A stretch of 64,000 nt of DNA. Source: Verrucomicrobiota bacterium (GTDB lineage: Bacteria; Verrucomicrobiota; Verrucomicrobiia; Verrucomicrobiales; Akkermansiaceae). Position 1 is the first letter of the stretch; every line of letters starts with the position of its first letter. Location of the stretch: assembly GCA_030835305.1 (NCBI GenBank), contig JAURPJ010000112.1, forward strand, positions 31,999-95,998, given 5' to 3'. Under the pieces are notes generated by a model that saw only the letters and a list, made by a program, of their open reading frames with translations, did no database searches and was not told where the DNA came from. Shown here piece after piece: positions 9,630-20,272 of the stretch. The position numbers were made by a program, and so were the translations under genes.

Positions 9630-10385
9630 ATGGAACGATTTTTCATTCTGCTTCTTTGGGTTTTCCAGCCATTAGTGGCTCAAGAGCAGGCAACTCCAGT
9701 AGAAAAGGGTAAGAAGGATTCTGCTCCAGAATCTGATGGTTCCGATCTGGTGATGGATGCTCTATATGCGGCGGATCAATCGTTCTCTAAAGCGCAGAAG
9801 AAGATTCGGGATGACTACCGGAAAGAGTATCAGAAAATCATTAAGTTGGCCGAAACCGTTGAAATCTACCTTCTTGATTTTGAAATGATCCGACAGCTTC
9901 CAAAAGGGGAGCTTGAGCTTTCGAATTCTCTTGTTGAGGGAAGTCAATTGGATGCGGAGGAACATGAGTTCCTTGAAGAAGAAGTTTCGGAAAAGCCCCC
10001 AGGTTTCATGCGGATAGGACCATATGGTACTTTTTCTAAGATTCTGAAACGAAAAGTTCTTGAGGCCAAGGCGGTGAAGCAGGGGGAGGAAGCGGTCTCT
10101 GATTTATTGGGACGTCCTGATAAAGATACGAGTGCGTGGTGTCACTATCCCATTCATGGGATCCGAATGGCGACGAAAAAGGGAGAGATTCTTTTTCAGA
10201 CTTCGGTTTGCTACGCCTGTGGAAACTACTTTTTCCGCTATCCTGAGTATCGAGGGGAGGCGGATTGGATCGATTTTAGCAGCGAAAAGCTCGAGGCATT
10301 CTTGAAGAAGGAAATGCCCATTCCTCAAGCCGAGCTGGATCGATTCGAGGCCAAGTATGGCTCGAAGGAAAAGGAACAGAAGTAG
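9630..10385 (+). CDS. Secreted protein of unknown function with CxxC
   Basis: 251 residues. A short Sec signal (MERFFILLLWVFQPLVAQEQ) is followed by a charged, helical region rich in Lys and Glu (residues ~45-120) and a C-terminal globular part containing SVCYACGNYFFRYPEY. The CxxC could form a disulfide or bind a metal. I do not recognise the family. It lies 79 nt downstream of uvrB in the same direction and 87 nt ahead of the HAD gene, which is too far apart to assert an operon. Confidence 0.6.
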   Translation: MERFFILLLWVFQPLVAQEQATPVEKGKKDSAPESDGSDLVMDALYAADQSFSKAQKKIRDDYRKEYQKIIKLAETVEIYLLDFEMIRQLPKGELELSNSLVEGSQLDAEEHEFLEEEVSEKPPGFMRIGPYGTFSKILKRKVLEAKAVKQGEEAVSDLLGRPDKDTSAWCHYPIHGIRMATKKGEILFQTSVCYACGNYFFRYPEYRGEADWIDFSSEKLEAFLKKEMPIPQAELDRFEAKYGSKEKEQK

Positions 10386-10472
10386 ATGCCTTCCGGATAG
10401 GTAGGAAGACCTGACTTTCTACTGATCTTGGATTTTGACACTCCCGCCTGATGGAGGCATTATGAGCGTCGA

Positions 10473-11354
10473 ATGTCCGTTCCACAGAACACGATCGCGC
10501 TGGTTTATGATTACGATCAGACGCTGAGCCCCAGCTACATGCAGGATGATGTCCTGTTTCCAAAGTTTGGTATTGATCCCGAGCAGTTCTGGCGGAAGTG
10601 CAATATTCTGGTGAAGGAAAAACTCTGGGACGGTGAGTTGGCCTACATGAAGTGCCTCCTCGATTATCTTGGAATGGACAACGTCACCAACGATGATCTC
10701 ACGGAGTTGGGAAAGGGTCTGAGTTACTACCCCGGAGTGGAAACGGTTTTTGAAGAGATTCGGGAATATTGTCTCCGTCCCGAACATGAGACGGCTGGAA
10801 TCAAGGTGGAACACTACATTGTTTCGTCCGGTCTGCAGGCCCTGCTCAATGGATGCTCGCTGGCCGGAAAAGTGAAGGCGATTTTTGGGTGTGAATTTGG
10901 AGAGGATGAATTGGGGCGGATCAGTTTCCCGAAGCGAACAATTTCCCACACGACCAAGACCCAGTATCTTTTCCGGATCAACAAGGGCATGTTGGAGCAC
11001 CATGACGATGTGAATGACCACATGCCGAATGCGGCGCGGCCGATTCCTTTTCAGAATATGATTTACGTCGGTGATGGCCCCACTGATGTCCCGTGCTTCA
11101 CAGTGATGAAGAAAAATGGAGGTCATGCCATTGCTGTATATAATCCAAAGGATCAAACCGGCCGCAGCTTTCGAAAATGTTTCCAGCTTTGCACCCATGC
11201 CGACCGGGTGAAGCACATTGCTCCGGCGGACTATCGCAAGGGAAGTCACCTGAGGCTTCTTCTTGAAGAGATGGTGAAAGAGGTGGCGGATCGCATTCTT
11301 CAGGAGCGACTTGATGAAGGACAGCTGGGGCGCGTTGCGGCACCGGAGTTTTGA
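10473..11354 (+). CDS. HAD-superfamily phosphatase-like protein
   Basis: 293 residues. HAD motif I is present as VYDYDQTLSPSYMQ (Asp nucleophile, Asp+2 acid/base, Thr), and the acidic motif IV as YVGDGPTDVPCF near residue 200. The Ser of motif II is likely in HYIVSSGLQALL. The family uses an aspartyl-phosphate intermediate; the substrate here cannot be read from the sequence. No signal peptide is seen, so it is cytoplasmic. It ends 12 nt before mpl and may be co-transcribed with it. The ATG at 10473 places motif I at residues 10-15, the usual position. Confidence 0.8.
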   Translation: MSVPQNTIALVYDYDQTLSPSYMQDDVLFPKFGIDPEQFWRKCNILVKEKLWDGELAYMKCLLDYLGMDNVTNDDLTELGKGLSYYPGVETVFEEIREYCLRPEHETAGIKVEHYIVSSGLQALLNGCSLAGKVKAIFGCEFGEDELGRISFPKRTISHTTKTQYLFRINKGMLEHHDDVNDHMPNAARPIPFQNMIYVGDGPTDVPCFTVMKKNGGHAIAVYNPKDQTGRSFRKCFQLCTHADRVKHIAPADYRKGSHLRLLLEEMVKEVADRILQERLDEGQLGRVAAPEF

Positions 11355-11366
11355 TTTTTTGAAGTG

Positions 11367-12752
11367 ATGAGCAAAGAGCAATTTCACTTTGTCGGGGTCT
11401 GCGGAACAGCCATGGGTTCGGTTGCAGCCGGAATGATCGAAAAAGGTTATTCCGTGACCGGTTCCGACCAAGCGGTTTATCCGCCCATGTCGACTTTCCT
11501 TGAGAGCAAGGGGGTGCAGATAAAGGAGGGTTATCGGGCTGGGAATATTCCGGAGGAAGCGACGGCCGTTGTGATTGGGAATGCCATCAGTCGCGGAAAT
11601 GAGGAAGCGGAGGCAATTCTCGATCGCAGGCTTCGCTACATGTCATTGCCTGAAGTTCTAAAGGAGTATTTTCTCCGTGGCAGGAGGAATTACGTCGTAA
11701 GTGGAACCCACGGGAAAACCACCACGAGTTCGATGCTGGCTTGGATCTTCGAGTCCTCAGCGAAAGACCCCTCCTTCATGATCGGCGGTATCCCGGAAAA
11801 CTTCGGCCAAGGGGCCCGGTTCACCGATTCTGATTTTGTGGTGATGGAGGGAGATGAATACGACACCGCCTTTTTCGACAAGCGTTCGAAGTTTCTTCAT
11901 TACCTCCCAGAGTTGATCGTGATGAACAACATCGAGTTTGATCACGCCGACATCTACAACAATCTCGAGGAGATTATTCTTACTTTTTCGAGGCTCTTAA
12001 AGATCGTTCCCCGGAACGGTCTGGCTCTGATCAATGGGGATGACCCAAATTGCCTTGCTGCGGCGAAAGATTCACCTTGTCCAACGATGCGAGTTGGATT
12101 CGGAGAGGCTTGCGACCTTCGGATCACAGACGTGGAATACTTGCCAACGGGAAGTCGCTTCGCGATCGATGGCGAAGGTTACGAGGTCCCCATGGTCGGT
12201 GAGTTTAATGTTCGGAATGCCGCCATGGCGGTTTGTTCGGCTGAGTTTGCGGGTCTTCAACCGGAGGAGATCCGGAAGGGTCTTCGGTCCTTTCAGGGAA
12301 TCGCCCGACGACAGCAGGAGCGGGGGGAAGTCCACGGAATCACGGTGGTGGATGACTTTGCCCACCATCCCACGGCGATTGGATTGGCTATTGATGGACT
12401 TCGTCAAAAGTATCCGTCCCGCCGCCTTTGGGTGATCTTTGAACCACGTTCGAATACAACACGTCGCAACATCTTTCAGGATGATTTGGCCGTTGCTCTT
12501 AAAAAGGCGGATTGCGTCGTGATCCCTGCGGTGCCTGACCCTGAAAAGGTTGCCGAAGAGGACCGGCTTGATCCTGAAAAGTTGGTTGCAGATGTTTCGG
12601 CTGATGGTGTCAAGTCGTGGTATCTTGGTGAAGTTGATGAGATTGTTGCTCATGTTTCGTCGCTGGCCTTAGAGGGCGATGTCATCGCAGTTTTAAGTAA
12701 CGGGGGGTTTGGCGGGATCCATGAAAAGTTGCTCGCTTCTCTCGCTGGCTGA
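11367..12752 (+). CDS. mpl: UDP-N-acetylmuramate:L-alanyl-gamma-D-glutamyl-meso-diaminopimelate ligase
   Basis: 461 residues, the usual length. Mpl is a Mur-ligase family enzyme that joins recycled murein tripeptide (L-Ala-D-Glu-meso-Dap) to UDP-MurNAc using ATP, in cell-wall recycling in the cytoplasm. The N-terminal Rossmann segment FVGVCGTAMGSVAAGMIEKG binds the UDP substrate. The ATP loop is VVSGTHGKTTTSSML, followed by MEGDEYDTAFFDKRSKFLHY and NNIEFDHADIY, which are diagnostic of Mpl rather than MurC. VDDFAHHPTAI and FEPRSNTTRRN are in the C-terminal ligase domain. The start is ATG 11367; a GTG immediately before it is also in frame. Confidence 0.9.
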   Translation: MSKEQFHFVGVCGTAMGSVAAGMIEKGYSVTGSDQAVYPPMSTFLESKGVQIKEGYRAGNIPEEATAVVIGNAISRGNEEAEAILDRRLRYMSLPEVLKEYFLRGRRNYVVSGTHGKTTTSSMLAWIFESSAKDPSFMIGGIPENFGQGARFTDSDFVVMEGDEYDTAFFDKRSKFLHYLPELIVMNNIEFDHADIYNNLEEIILTFSRLLKIVPRNGLALINGDDPNCLAAAKDSPCPTMRVGFGEACDLRITDVEYLPTGSRFAIDGEGYEVPMVGEFNVRNAAMAVCSAEFAGLQPEEIRKGLRSFQGIARRQQERGEVHGITVVDDFAHHPTAIGLAIDGLRQKYPSRRLWVIFEPRSNTTRRNIFQDDLAVALKKADCVVIPAVPDPEKVAEEDRLDPEKLVADVSADGVKSWYLGEVDEIVAHVSSLALEGDVIAVLSNGGFGGIHEKLLASLAG

Positions 12753-12867
12753 AGCTTGGAGTTGATTTCAAGCTGATGAACTGTTCGAAGCCTGCTGAAT
12801 ATCCGAAGCGGATCGTAATACCCTCTACTACGTCATGTTTGAGAGCAGAGATCGTTCCGGTGGGAAT

Positions 12868-13572
12868 CAGCAGGAGTTTTGGGTAAAAACTCGCCGCCTG
12901 ACCAAAGCCACGGCCAGCACTTTCCATCGAATGCCCGATGACACTCTCAACGAGATCAGTTTCCCGAAAGGGCGTTCGTGAATTCTGTCGGCCCGCTTAT
13001 GCTTGTGCCGAGGAGGGCGGACGACCCGGCATCGATCCGGCAGCGTATCTCAAGATAACTCATGATCGGTTTTTTCGAAGACCTCTCCAGCAAGAGATCC
13101 ATCGCCAGTCGCTGTTCTGATCCACTCTCTCTCTGCGCGCCTTCCTTGGTTACTAACTGGATGAACACACGCCCGATCCCTCCAGTCTCAACCTCATTGC
13201 ACAACGTCGCGGCCCGGAAATTTATCAAGCTGCCTTCGCGTTGGTGCTCACTGGCCTTGATCAATATGGACTTCTCAAAGGTTGTCACATCGGCATTGAT
13301 CCCGGTGACATCAATAGCGTGCGACGTTTTTACAAAAAACGCCCGGTCGCAGGGCCTGTAAGAAGGACAGGTTCAACCCGCACGACCCGGAGGGCAAGTT
13401 TGGCTTCACCAAGCTCGGAGCTTTCGACATGGTCTACAAACCCGAACGCATCACCGACCTTGAAAGTGGGGCCGTTGTCATGGCCACGGCACGCAAAGGA
13501 AATAAAATATTGCCCCGAAGATTGAGGAGTATTGAAATCCCGGGACGTAGGAGAGAAATGTTGTTGAAGTAA
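12868..13572 (+). pseudogene. Degenerate IS1182-type transposase
   Basis: No single frame is open, but consecutive pieces match the order of IS1182-family transposases. QEFWVKTRRLTKATASTFH (frame 1) is the N-terminal start. Then come REFCRPAYACAEEGGRPGI and DPAAYLKI (frame 2), IGFFEDLSSKRSIASRCSD (frame 3), FLGY-stop-LDEHTPDPSSLNLI and ALVLTGLDQYGLLKGCHIGI (frame 2), and finally KFGFTKLGAFDMVYKPERIT with TDLESGAVVMATARKG (frame 1). At least three frameshifts and one stop break it, and the C-terminal catalytic part is missing. No terminal inverted repeats were recognised. It is an old insertion remnant, not an active element. Family assignment is from memory of transposase wording. Confidence 0.72.
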
Positions 13573-13945
13573 TTCGAAAAATTGGCCGCTTATAGAGAGA
13601 GCACGCACCCGCCAATAGGTTTAGGAGCGCGGGGGCGTAAAAAAGAGTGCGGGCAATGGTCTCATTGTGTCGGTGGATTTCCGCGGTCAGGACAAAGATC
13701 GGAAACTAGGCTGGAATAGAGCCGGCGCCCAAACTCAGGATCGCTGGAAACCGAGGTTTAAATTTTAAGCCGACCGAGACTGCGAATCTAAGGGAGGCGC
13801 ACTCGATAGCCAGAATACTTAATGGGATGACAATCATCGTTTAATGTTTCTTGCGGTTGCTCTTGGGTCCAAGTCGACAGAAAAACAAATTGCTTGGAGG
13901 GTGAATTCTCTTGGAATTCCTGGGTTGGGGGACAAGGTTTCCGGT
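13573..13945. other. Gene-free stretch after the transposase remnant
   Basis: 373 nt without a supported gene. It is probably decayed flanking DNA of the insertion remnant plus the leader of the downstream PQQ-propeller gene. No terminator, tRNA or clear promoter was found. An in-frame start at 13844 upstream of the PQQ gene exists but leads into sequence without signal-peptide character. Confidence 0.4.
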
Positions 13946-15178
13946 ATGATTTACAGGATGTTGTTACTCATGATATTTCTGTTGTGGCCTCTCGGAGCTG
14001 CCGAATGGCCGGAGTTTCGTGGGCCCAATGCCCACGGTGTGGTTGAGGCAAAGGATGTTCCTTCGAAAATGGGCACAGAGAATCTGGTTTGGAAAACTGA
14101 TATTCCAGGGAGTGGATGGTCTTCGCCGGTAATGAGTGGCGGCTTGATCGTAGTGACGACGGCGGTGAAGGCCGAGAAGCTTGAGTTGCGGGCCATCGCC
14201 TTGAATGCTGAGTCCGGCAAGGTGGTATGGGATCAAAAACTTTTCGAACCCAGCGAAGAAGAGGTTGGAGATATTCACTCGAAGAATAGTCTCGCGAGTA
14301 GCACTCCCTTGATTGCTGATGGGTTGGTTTACGCCCACTTTGGACACATGGGAACCGCAGCGCTTACACTAAAGACCGGAAAGGTTAAGTGGAGCTTTCA
14401 CAAAACCTACCCTTCCATGCACGGTAATGGCGGATGCCCGGTCCTGGTTGATGATGTATTAATCTTCAGTGCTGATGGCATAAAGAAAGGCCTCTTGCGG
14501 GGGCTTGACGCGAAGACCGGTAGACTCAGGTGGGAAGTTGACCGCAAGCGGGAGGTGAAGCAGAAGTTTTCATTTGGGACTCCCTTGGTGGTTGAAGTCG
14601 ATGGTAAGAAGGTTGCTGTAAGCCAAGGTAGTGGCATGGTTGGCGGGTATCGCCCCGTTGATGGCAAATTGCTATGGTGGGTTGGTTATGGAAAGGGGTT
14701 CTCAGTGGTTCCTCGTCCGGTATATCATGACGGACGAGTCTATGTGACAACAGGGTTCAATAAGGCCCAGCTTCTCGCGATTCGGTTGAATGGCGCTAAA
14801 GGGGAGGTGACTGAGTCTCATGTGGAATGGGCTGCCACCAGAGATATTCCGACGACTCCATCATTCGTAATCTCAGGAGAGGAGATCTACCTGACAGATG
14901 ATACCGGGCGACTCAGTTGCCTGGACCGGAAATCGGGGGGGCGCTTGTGGCGGGACGGCTACAAACGAAAAATTTCCGCTTCACTGACTCTGGTGGGTAA
15001 TCGTCTCTTCGCCTTCTCAGAAGAAGGTCAGGGATTTGTTCACGAGGTTTCTCGTGAGGGAGCCAAAGAAATTGTGGTCAATGAATTCGACGAGCCGATT
15101 TTCGCATCACCAATCGCTTTCGACGGAACAATGATCGTCCGTTCCAAAAGCGCGCTTTGGAGGTTCGGGAAGAAGTGA
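13946..15178 (+). CDS. Secreted PQQ-like beta-propeller protein
   Basis: About 410 residues from ATG 13946, which opens a signal peptide (MIYRMLLLMIFLLWPLGAA) with AAGG a few bases upstream. The mature protein starts EWPEFRGPNAHGV, a hallmark of the PQQ-binding-like repeat proteins common in Planctomycetota and Verrucomicrobiota. Propeller blades show as repeats of alternating strands with GKVKW, GRLRWEVD, GKLLWWVGYG and GGRLWRDG. These proteins are periplasmic; whether this one binds PQQ or is structural cannot be told. It is a paralogue of the gene at 55921-57192. It ends 7 nt from the convergent DUF1428 remnant. Confidence 0.83.
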   Translation: MIYRMLLLMIFLLWPLGAAEWPEFRGPNAHGVVEAKDVPSKMGTENLVWKTDIPGSGWSSPVMSGGLIVVTTAVKAEKLELRAIALNAESGKVVWDQKLFEPSEEEVGDIHSKNSLASSTPLIADGLVYAHFGHMGTAALTLKTGKVKWSFHKTYPSMHGNGGCPVLVDDVLIFSADGIKKGLLRGLDAKTGRLRWEVDRKREVKQKFSFGTPLVVEVDGKKVAVSQGSGMVGGYRPVDGKLLWWVGYGKGFSVVPRPVYHDGRVYVTTGFNKAQLLAIRLNGAKGEVTESHVEWAATRDIPTTPSFVISGEEIYLTDDTGRLSCLDRKSGGRLWRDGYKRKISASLTLVGNRLFAFSEEGQGFVHEVSREGAKEIVVNEFDEPIFASPIAFDGTMIVRSKSALWRFGKK

Positions 15179-15184
15179 ACCACT

Positions 15185-15547
15185 CTACATGCTGAGGAGT
15201 TCGCGGAATCCTCCTTGGGGCATTCGCGAGCGGTCGAAACTTGGATCATTGGGGTCTCATATTTCGTTCATGCGAGGATCGTCCATGATTTTTTGGTTTG
15301 CGAGATCACGGGCTTCCTTCGATCCGAAAACGACCAAAGCGAACATGACAGTTTCGTTTTCCTTGGCACCAGTCAGGTCTCGGAACGAGCGCACGTATTT
15401 TATATTGAGGTCATCGCCAATACACTCGCAGTATTTGAGTGCTCCGCAATCCTTCCAGACTTGGGCGGCGAATTTTGCGATGCTTTCGTATTTGTCGAGG
15501 CGATCCTTGGCAAGGGGCAGGACAAATCCATCAATGTGGCGATTCAA
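15185..15547 (-). pseudogene. DUF1428 protein gene interrupted by an in-frame TGA
   Basis: Read through, the frame gives a DUF1428-type (YbaA-like) protein of ~120 residues: HIDGFVLPLAKDRLDKYESI, VWKDCGALKYCECIGDD, ENETVMFALVVFGSKEARD and DDPRMNEI. A TGA at 15257-15259 then interrupts it, followed in the same frame by DPNDPSFDRSRMPQGGFREL. That tail corresponds to the family's conserved C-terminus (FDGKRM-x-x-GGF). The first codon that fits is TTG 15547; there is no ATG and no ribosome site. The missing start and the stop suggest a recently inactivated gene. If only the first part is translated, it is a 96-residue product. Confidence 0.65.
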
Positions 15548-15588
15548 CCAGCGAAGGTTAGTTAAAAGCTGGGCGATGGAAGAATATT

Positions 15589-17043
15589 CTAGCCGAGAAT
15601 TTCGGAGATGACCCGGGTCGGATTGACGCCGGTGAGTTTTTGATCTAGCCCCTGGTATTTGAAGGTGAGCTTGTGATGGTCGATGCCGAGTTGATGAAGG
15701 ATGGTCGTGTGCAGATCGCTGATGTGAACGGGGTCAGCTGTGATGTTGTAGCCGAAATCATCGGTTTCCCCATAAACCTGACCACCTTTGACTCCGCCTC
15801 CGGCCATCCACATTGAAAACGCCCGAGGGTGGTGGTCGCGACCATAGTTGGTCTCACTGAGTTGCCCCTGTGAATACACGGTGCGTCCAAATTCTCCTCC
15901 CCAGATTACCAGAGTGTCTTCCAACAATCCCCGTTGCTTGAGGTCTTGGACTAGGGCCCAACAGGGTTGATCGATGTCGTCACACTGGGGTTTGATATTT
16001 GCGGGAAGGTTTCCGTGCTGGTCCCAGCCACGGTGGAAAATTTGTACGAACTGGACTCCGCGTTCCATCATGCGGCGCGCCAAGATGCAGGAGCTGGCAA
16101 ATGAACCCGGCGTCTTTGACTGCGGGCCATACATCTTGTGGATTTGCTCGCTTTCAGAAGAGAGATCGCTGAGTTCGGGAACGGAAGCCTGCATGCGGAA
16201 GGCCATCTCATACTGCTGCATACGGGTTTGAATCTCTTGATCTCCAACCGAGTCGTAGCTCTTTTGGTTGAGAGTGTTCAGTGAGTCGAGCATGTTGCGG
16301 CGAAGATCGCGGTCAATACCCGGGGCATCACGAAGATAAAGAACGGGATCGCCCTTTGGTCTGAAGGCAACGCCGGCAAACTTGCCGGGAAGGAAGCCCG
16401 AACCCCAAAGTCTGGAGGAAATCGCTTGCACGTTACCGGGGCCAGTGTGCTGGGCGTGCAGGACGACGAAGTTTGGAAGATCTTCGTTTTGGGATCCGAG
16501 ACCATAGGCGAGCCAGGAACCAAGCGACGGTTTTCCGTTTTGTTGGGTGCCGGTGTAGCAAAGCTGATTGGCCGGTTCGTGGTTGATGGCCTCGGTGTTC
16601 ATGGATTTGATGATGGCGATGTCATCGGCCATTTTCGCGGTGTGCGGAAGGAGTTCTGAAATCCAGGTGCCCGATTTTCCGTGCTGATTGAACTTGAAAA
16701 CTGAAGGTGCGAGGGGGAATTTCGCCTGGCCGGAAGTCATTCCGGTGAGGCGTTGACCTTGTTCTTTAAGATATTCCGAAAGGTCCTCGGCAAAGCGATC
16801 CTTTAACTTGGGTTTGTAGTCAAATAGATCGAGCTGGCTTGGAGCTCCGAGCATGGAAAGGTAAATGACCCGTCTGGCCTTGGGTGCAACTTTCTTGATG
16901 GTGGCGGGAACCGTGGAGTTAGCGAGTCCGCTTAGAGTTCCAGGCAGTAGCGTGGCCAGTGAGGCCGCCCCGAGGCCTGTCCCGTTTTTGCGAAAGAACT
17001 GGCGGCGTGAGATGGCAGCGTTGAATTCTGCAACGGTTTTCAT
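15589..17043 (-). CDS. DUF1501 domain protein with Tat signal (cytochrome c partner)
   Basis: 484 residues. A Tat-like signal ([19 protein letters not shown]) is followed by the DUF1501 body: [66 protein letters not shown], and [14 protein letters not shown] with [20 protein letters not shown]. The set GGEFGRT plus GRDHHP is typical of the DUF1501 form found next to DUF1549/DUF1553 proteins. It lies 11 nt downstream of that partner. The two are believed to act together on an exported substrate, but none is established. No close similarity to the DUF1501 at 841-2313 beyond the family motifs. Confidence 0.88.
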   Translation of the reverse strand: MKTVAEFNAAISRRQFFRKNGTGLGAASLATLLPGTLSGLANSTVPATIKKVAPKARRVIYLSMLGAPSQLDLFDYKPKLKDRFAEDLSEYLKEQGQRLTGMTSGQAKFPLAPSVFKFNQHGKSGTWISELLPHTAKMADDIAIIKSMNTEAINHEPANQLCYTGTQQNGKPSLGSWLAYGLGSQNEDLPNFVVLHAQHTGPGNVQAISSRLWGSGFLPGKFAGVAFRPKGDPVLYLRDAPGIDRDLRRNMLDSLNTLNQKSYDSVGDQEIQTRMQQYEMAFRMQASVPELSDLSSESEQIHKMYGPQSKTPGSFASSCILARRMMERGVQFVQIFHRGWDQHGNLPANIKPQCDDIDQPCWALVQDLKQRGLLEDTLVIWGGEFGRTVYSQGQLSETNYGRDHHPRAFSMWMAGGGVKGGQVYGETDDFGYNITADPVHISDLHTTILHQLGIDHHKLTFKYQGLDQKLTGVNPTRVISEILG

Positions 17044-17054
17044 GTCAATGAGTG

Positions 17055-20000
17055 CTACTTGGACAGGGTTTCGTCGAGGTTGAAAATCTGGGAGGCAATC
17101 AGCGTCCAGGCAGCCAGCTCGTGCTTGGGAATCGAGGTGTCCGTTTTAAATTCTCCAACGGACACGAGCTGATCGGCAAGCTCCGGCTTCTCCTGATAGT
17201 AGGCGAGGTGATGGTCGAGAGCCTTGCGAACCACTTCCTGTTCTTCATTGCTTAGAGTTCTTGCCATGAGGATCATGGTGATGAAGTCGAGGCGCTGACT
17301 GAAGGCTTGGTTTTGCTTGAGGGTTTTCGTCGCGAGAACACGAGCTGCTTCAACGAACTGCGGGTCGTTCATGGTGACAAGCGTTGCCAACGGAGTGTTT
17401 GTGCGATCGCGGCGGACGCAAAAAACCTCGCGGGTCGGCACATTGAGAATTTCCATGTTCGGCGGTGCTGCGGTGCGCTTCCAGAAAGTGTAAATCGAGC
17501 GGCGGTAAAGCCCGTCGCCCTGGTCCTGTTTGTAGAAACGGGTGTTGGATTGCTTCATCGCGACGGCTTCCCAAATCCCGTCCGGTTGGTAGGGCTTGAC
17601 CGGAGGTCCCCCGATCTTGTCGACGAGAAGCCCGCTCGCAGCGAGGGCTAGGTCCCGGAGTTGCTCGCCTTCGAGTCGATATCTTGGCCCGCGCCAAAGG
17701 TAGCGATTCCCGCTGTCCTTCTCGCGGTTTGCCGAAATGGTCTTTGCCGACTGCTGGTAGGTGGCGGAGGAAGTGATCAACTTGATGATGTGGTGAAGAT
17801 CCCAACCACTGTCGACAAGTTCGGTGGCGAGATAATCGAGTAGCTTGGGATGGGTTGGCTGGGCTCCCATGATGCCAAAATCTTCAGTGGTTTCAACAAT
17901 CCCGCGACCGAAGAAGTAGTACCACATGCGATTGACGGTCACGCGAGCCGTGAGCGGATTTTTTTCGGACACCAACCAGTCGGCGAGGTCTTTTCGTGAG
18001 AGTTTTTTGTCTCCTTGTTCGTAACCGAAAACTTCCGGGATGGCAGCGTAGACCTTCTCTCTTTCCAACGAATAATCACCACGTTCCAGGATGTGAGCGA
18101 AGGCAGCTTCCGGCTTTTCCTGCATGATCAAGGTTGCGGATCCCCGATCATTGATTTGCTTTTTCTCTGTGACGAGTTGCTCCCGCTTTTCCTCCAGTTC
18201 GTTTGTCAGGGGATCAATATTTGAGAGGAAGCAGGTGTAAGTCGCACTCTTTTGGCTGCCGTCGCGTTGGGCTGCCAGCAGGACAAGAGACTTTTGGAAG
18301 TCATCGGTCGCATTGAAGAAAAGGATTTCTTCAATGGAGAGCTTGCGACGGGCTATTCTCAGCGTGTGCAGGGAAGCTTTTCCAGTCAGTCCCAAATCAG
18401 GGTGACGCCCTCCGAGACGCAGTGGAGCGCTGGTCTTGATGGTCGAGATCTCACTGGAATGGCTCCGTTCCAGGTCCACTGATTCCAGGTTGAGGTAAAT
18501 GGTGATGGACTCGGCGGGTTTCTTCCTGCCGTCGTAGACGATGGCGAAGTGATGCCATTTTCGGAGCTCCAGGGGTTGGGCTGTGACTGCTTTGATTGCT
18601 TGATCAGGCCATTGCTCGATGAAGTGGGCCCCCAATTTTCCGTCTTCCAGCCAGAGGTCCCAGCCGCGGAAGTCTGCGGTTGAATCCATGCGCGAAATAA
18701 GAGGACCTTTGGCACCTTTCTCCAGATAGAGGTAACCTGAGAAGGTGATTTGGTCCCGGGCCTCGAAGCCGGCGAAGTCGCCAAGGGCGAGATTTAAGTC
18801 TTCGAGTTCGGGGACTCGTCCAACGACATCGGCTTCCCGGGTGGCACCTTCGAAGGGGATGGTTTTTGAATTTTCCCGTGCAGTGATGGTCAGTTGCGAA
18901 TCTTTGATCACCAAAGGAAGATCGATTTCAAAGAAACCTTCCATCATAGACTCACGGTTTGGGGCCTTGCCCTTGCTCTCAAGCCACTTCTTAAAATCAG
19001 GACCGGCATTTGCCCGCCGTTCCTCAATGAGTCGATCGATTTTGGCGATTTCCTGTTCCAGGGAGGAGAGTCTTTCCCGGTCTCTCGGGCGGGGTGCAAA
19101 AACGGTCGGCGGATGTTCAGCTTGGTTCCGGTCCATCGCCTTCATGGTTGTGTTGCGGAAAAAGGCGGTGAGGGAGTAGAAGTCCTTCTGCGAGATGGGA
19201 TCGAACTTGTGGTCATGGCAGGCGGCACAGCCGGTGCTTAATCCAAGCCAAACTGCAGAGGTGGTGGAGACTTGGTCTGCCGCATAGATCGCTTCGTATT
19301 CCTTGGCAATCGCCCCTCCCTCGCCGGTGGTGGGCATGCAGCGGTTGAAGCCGGTTGCGATTTTCTGATCGAGCGTTGCATTCTGCAGTAGGTCGCCCGC
19401 GATCTGTTCGCGGGTGAATTGGTCGAAAGGCATGTTCTTGCGGAAGGCCTCAATGACCCAGTCGCGATACGGCCAGATGGCGCGGTAGTTGTCGATATGG
19501 ATGCCGTGGGTGTCGGCGTAGCGGGCGGCATCAAGCCAGTGGCGGGCGAAGTTCTCAGCGTAAGCGTCGGTCGCGAGGAGCCGGGCCACGGTCAGTTCGA
19601 CAGCAGTGGAAAGGTCCTGGGCTGCCATCTCGCGAAAGGAGGAAACTTCTTCCGGAGTGGGAGGGAGCCCGGTGAGATCAAAAGTGAGTCGACGGAGGAG
19701 GCGGGCCGCATCTTCGGGCGGGCCCGGCTTAAGGTTCTCTTCGAGATGTTTGGCGGCGATAAATTTATCGACGGCATTGGTTCCCCAATTGGATTTCGGG
19801 GGAGCCGGTTTGACCGGGTTCAGGAAGGACCAATGTTCCTCATAAGGTGCACCCTGAGTGATCCACTTTTTAATCAGTGAGATTTCGTCGGCATCAAATG
19901 GCTTTTTGTGTGACTCGGGCGGGGGCATGACGTCATCGACATCAGAGGTCGTGATGCGCTTGAAGAACTCCGAGGCTTCGGCGTCACCTTTAATAATCGA

Positions 20001-20222
20001 GGGCTCTCCGTTGGCACGCTTTTGAAAGGCATACTCCTCCCGGTCGAGCCGGAGCGGGTATTTCTTGGGCGCACGGGTCGAGGAATCGGGGCCGTGGCAG
20101 TGGTAGCACTTTTCGGAAATGAGCGGCTGGATGTGGTCGTTGAAGTCGACGATATCAGGGAGATTGATTTCCTTTGCCGAGGCTGAAATCAGAGTGAGAA
20201 AGATGACGGGAAATCGCTTCAT
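17055..20222 (-). CDS. PSD1-type Planctomycete cytochrome c protein (DUF1549/LamG/DUF1553)
   Basis: 1055 residues with a Sec signal ([16 protein letters not shown]). Residues ~30-100 form the Planctomycete cytochrome c domain with a CYHCHG haem motif and the downstream [13 protein letters not shown] that supplies the Met ligand. DUF1549 follows ([46 protein letters not shown], then [14 protein letters not shown]). A LamG/concanavalin-like insert occupies ~470-640. DUF1553 is C-terminal ([61 protein letters not shown]). Periplasmic. It is the first gene of a two-gene operon with DUF1501. The biochemical role is unknown. Confidence 0.9.
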   Translation of the reverse strand: MKRFPVIFLTLISASAKEINLPDIVDFNDHIQPLISEKCYHCHGPDSSTRAPKKYPLRLDREEYAFQKRANGEPSIIKGDAEASEFFKRITTSDVDDVMPPPESHKKPFDADEISLIKKWITQGAPYEEHWSFLNPVKPAPPKSNWGTNAVDKFIAAKHLEENLKPGPPEDAARLLRRLTFDLTGLPPTPEEVSSFREMAAQDLSTAVELTVARLLATDAYAENFARHWLDAARYADTHGIHIDNYRAIWPYRDWVIEAFRKNMPFDQFTREQIAGDLLQNATLDQKIATGFNRCMPTTGEGGAIAKEYEAIYAADQVSTTSAVWLGLSTGCAACHDHKFDPISQKDFYSLTAFFRNTTMKAMDRNQAEHPPTVFAPRPRDRERLSSLEQEIAKIDRLIEERRANAGPDFKKWLESKGKAPNRESMMEGFFEIDLPLVIKDSQLTITARENSKTIPFEGATREADVVGRVPELEDLNLALGDFAGFEARDQITFSGYLYLEKGAKGPLISRMDSTADFRGWDLWLEDGKLGAHFIEQWPDQAIKAVTAQPLELRKWHHFAIVYDGRKKPAESITIYLNLESVDLERSHSSEISTIKTSAPLRLGGRHPDLGLTGKASLHTLRIARRKLSIEEILFFNATDDFQKSLVLLAAQRDGSQKSATYTCFLSNIDPLTNELEEKREQLVTEKKQINDRGSATLIMQEKPEAAFAHILERGDYSLEREKVYAAIPEVFGYEQGDKKLSRKDLADWLVSEKNPLTARVTVNRMWYYFFGRGIVETTEDFGIMGAQPTHPKLLDYLATELVDSGWDLHHIIKLITSSATYQQSAKTISANREKDSGNRYLWRGPRYRLEGEQLRDLALAASGLLVDKIGGPPVKPYQPDGIWEAVAMKQSNTRFYKQDQGDGLYRRSIYTFWKRTAAPPNMEILNVPTREVFCVRRDRTNTPLATLVTMNDPQFVEAARVLATKTLKQNQAFSQRLDFITMILMARTLSNEEQEVVRKALDHHLAYYQEKPELADQLVSVGEFKTDTSIPKHELAAWTLIASQIFNLDETLSK

Positions 20223-20272
20223 GCCTTAGTTCAAGCTACGTCGAAACTTCGGGATTTCATGCAGAAATGCCC

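Noticed and set aside
10419..11471. A 350-codon open frame on the minus strand
   Set aside because: It covers the HAD gene and the start of mpl, both with strong motifs on the other strand; it has none.
15185..15547. Selenocysteine at the TGA of the DUF1428 gene
   Set aside because: No convincing hairpin with a GGU-type loop follows the codon, and the gene also has a poor start; a nonsense mutation is simpler.
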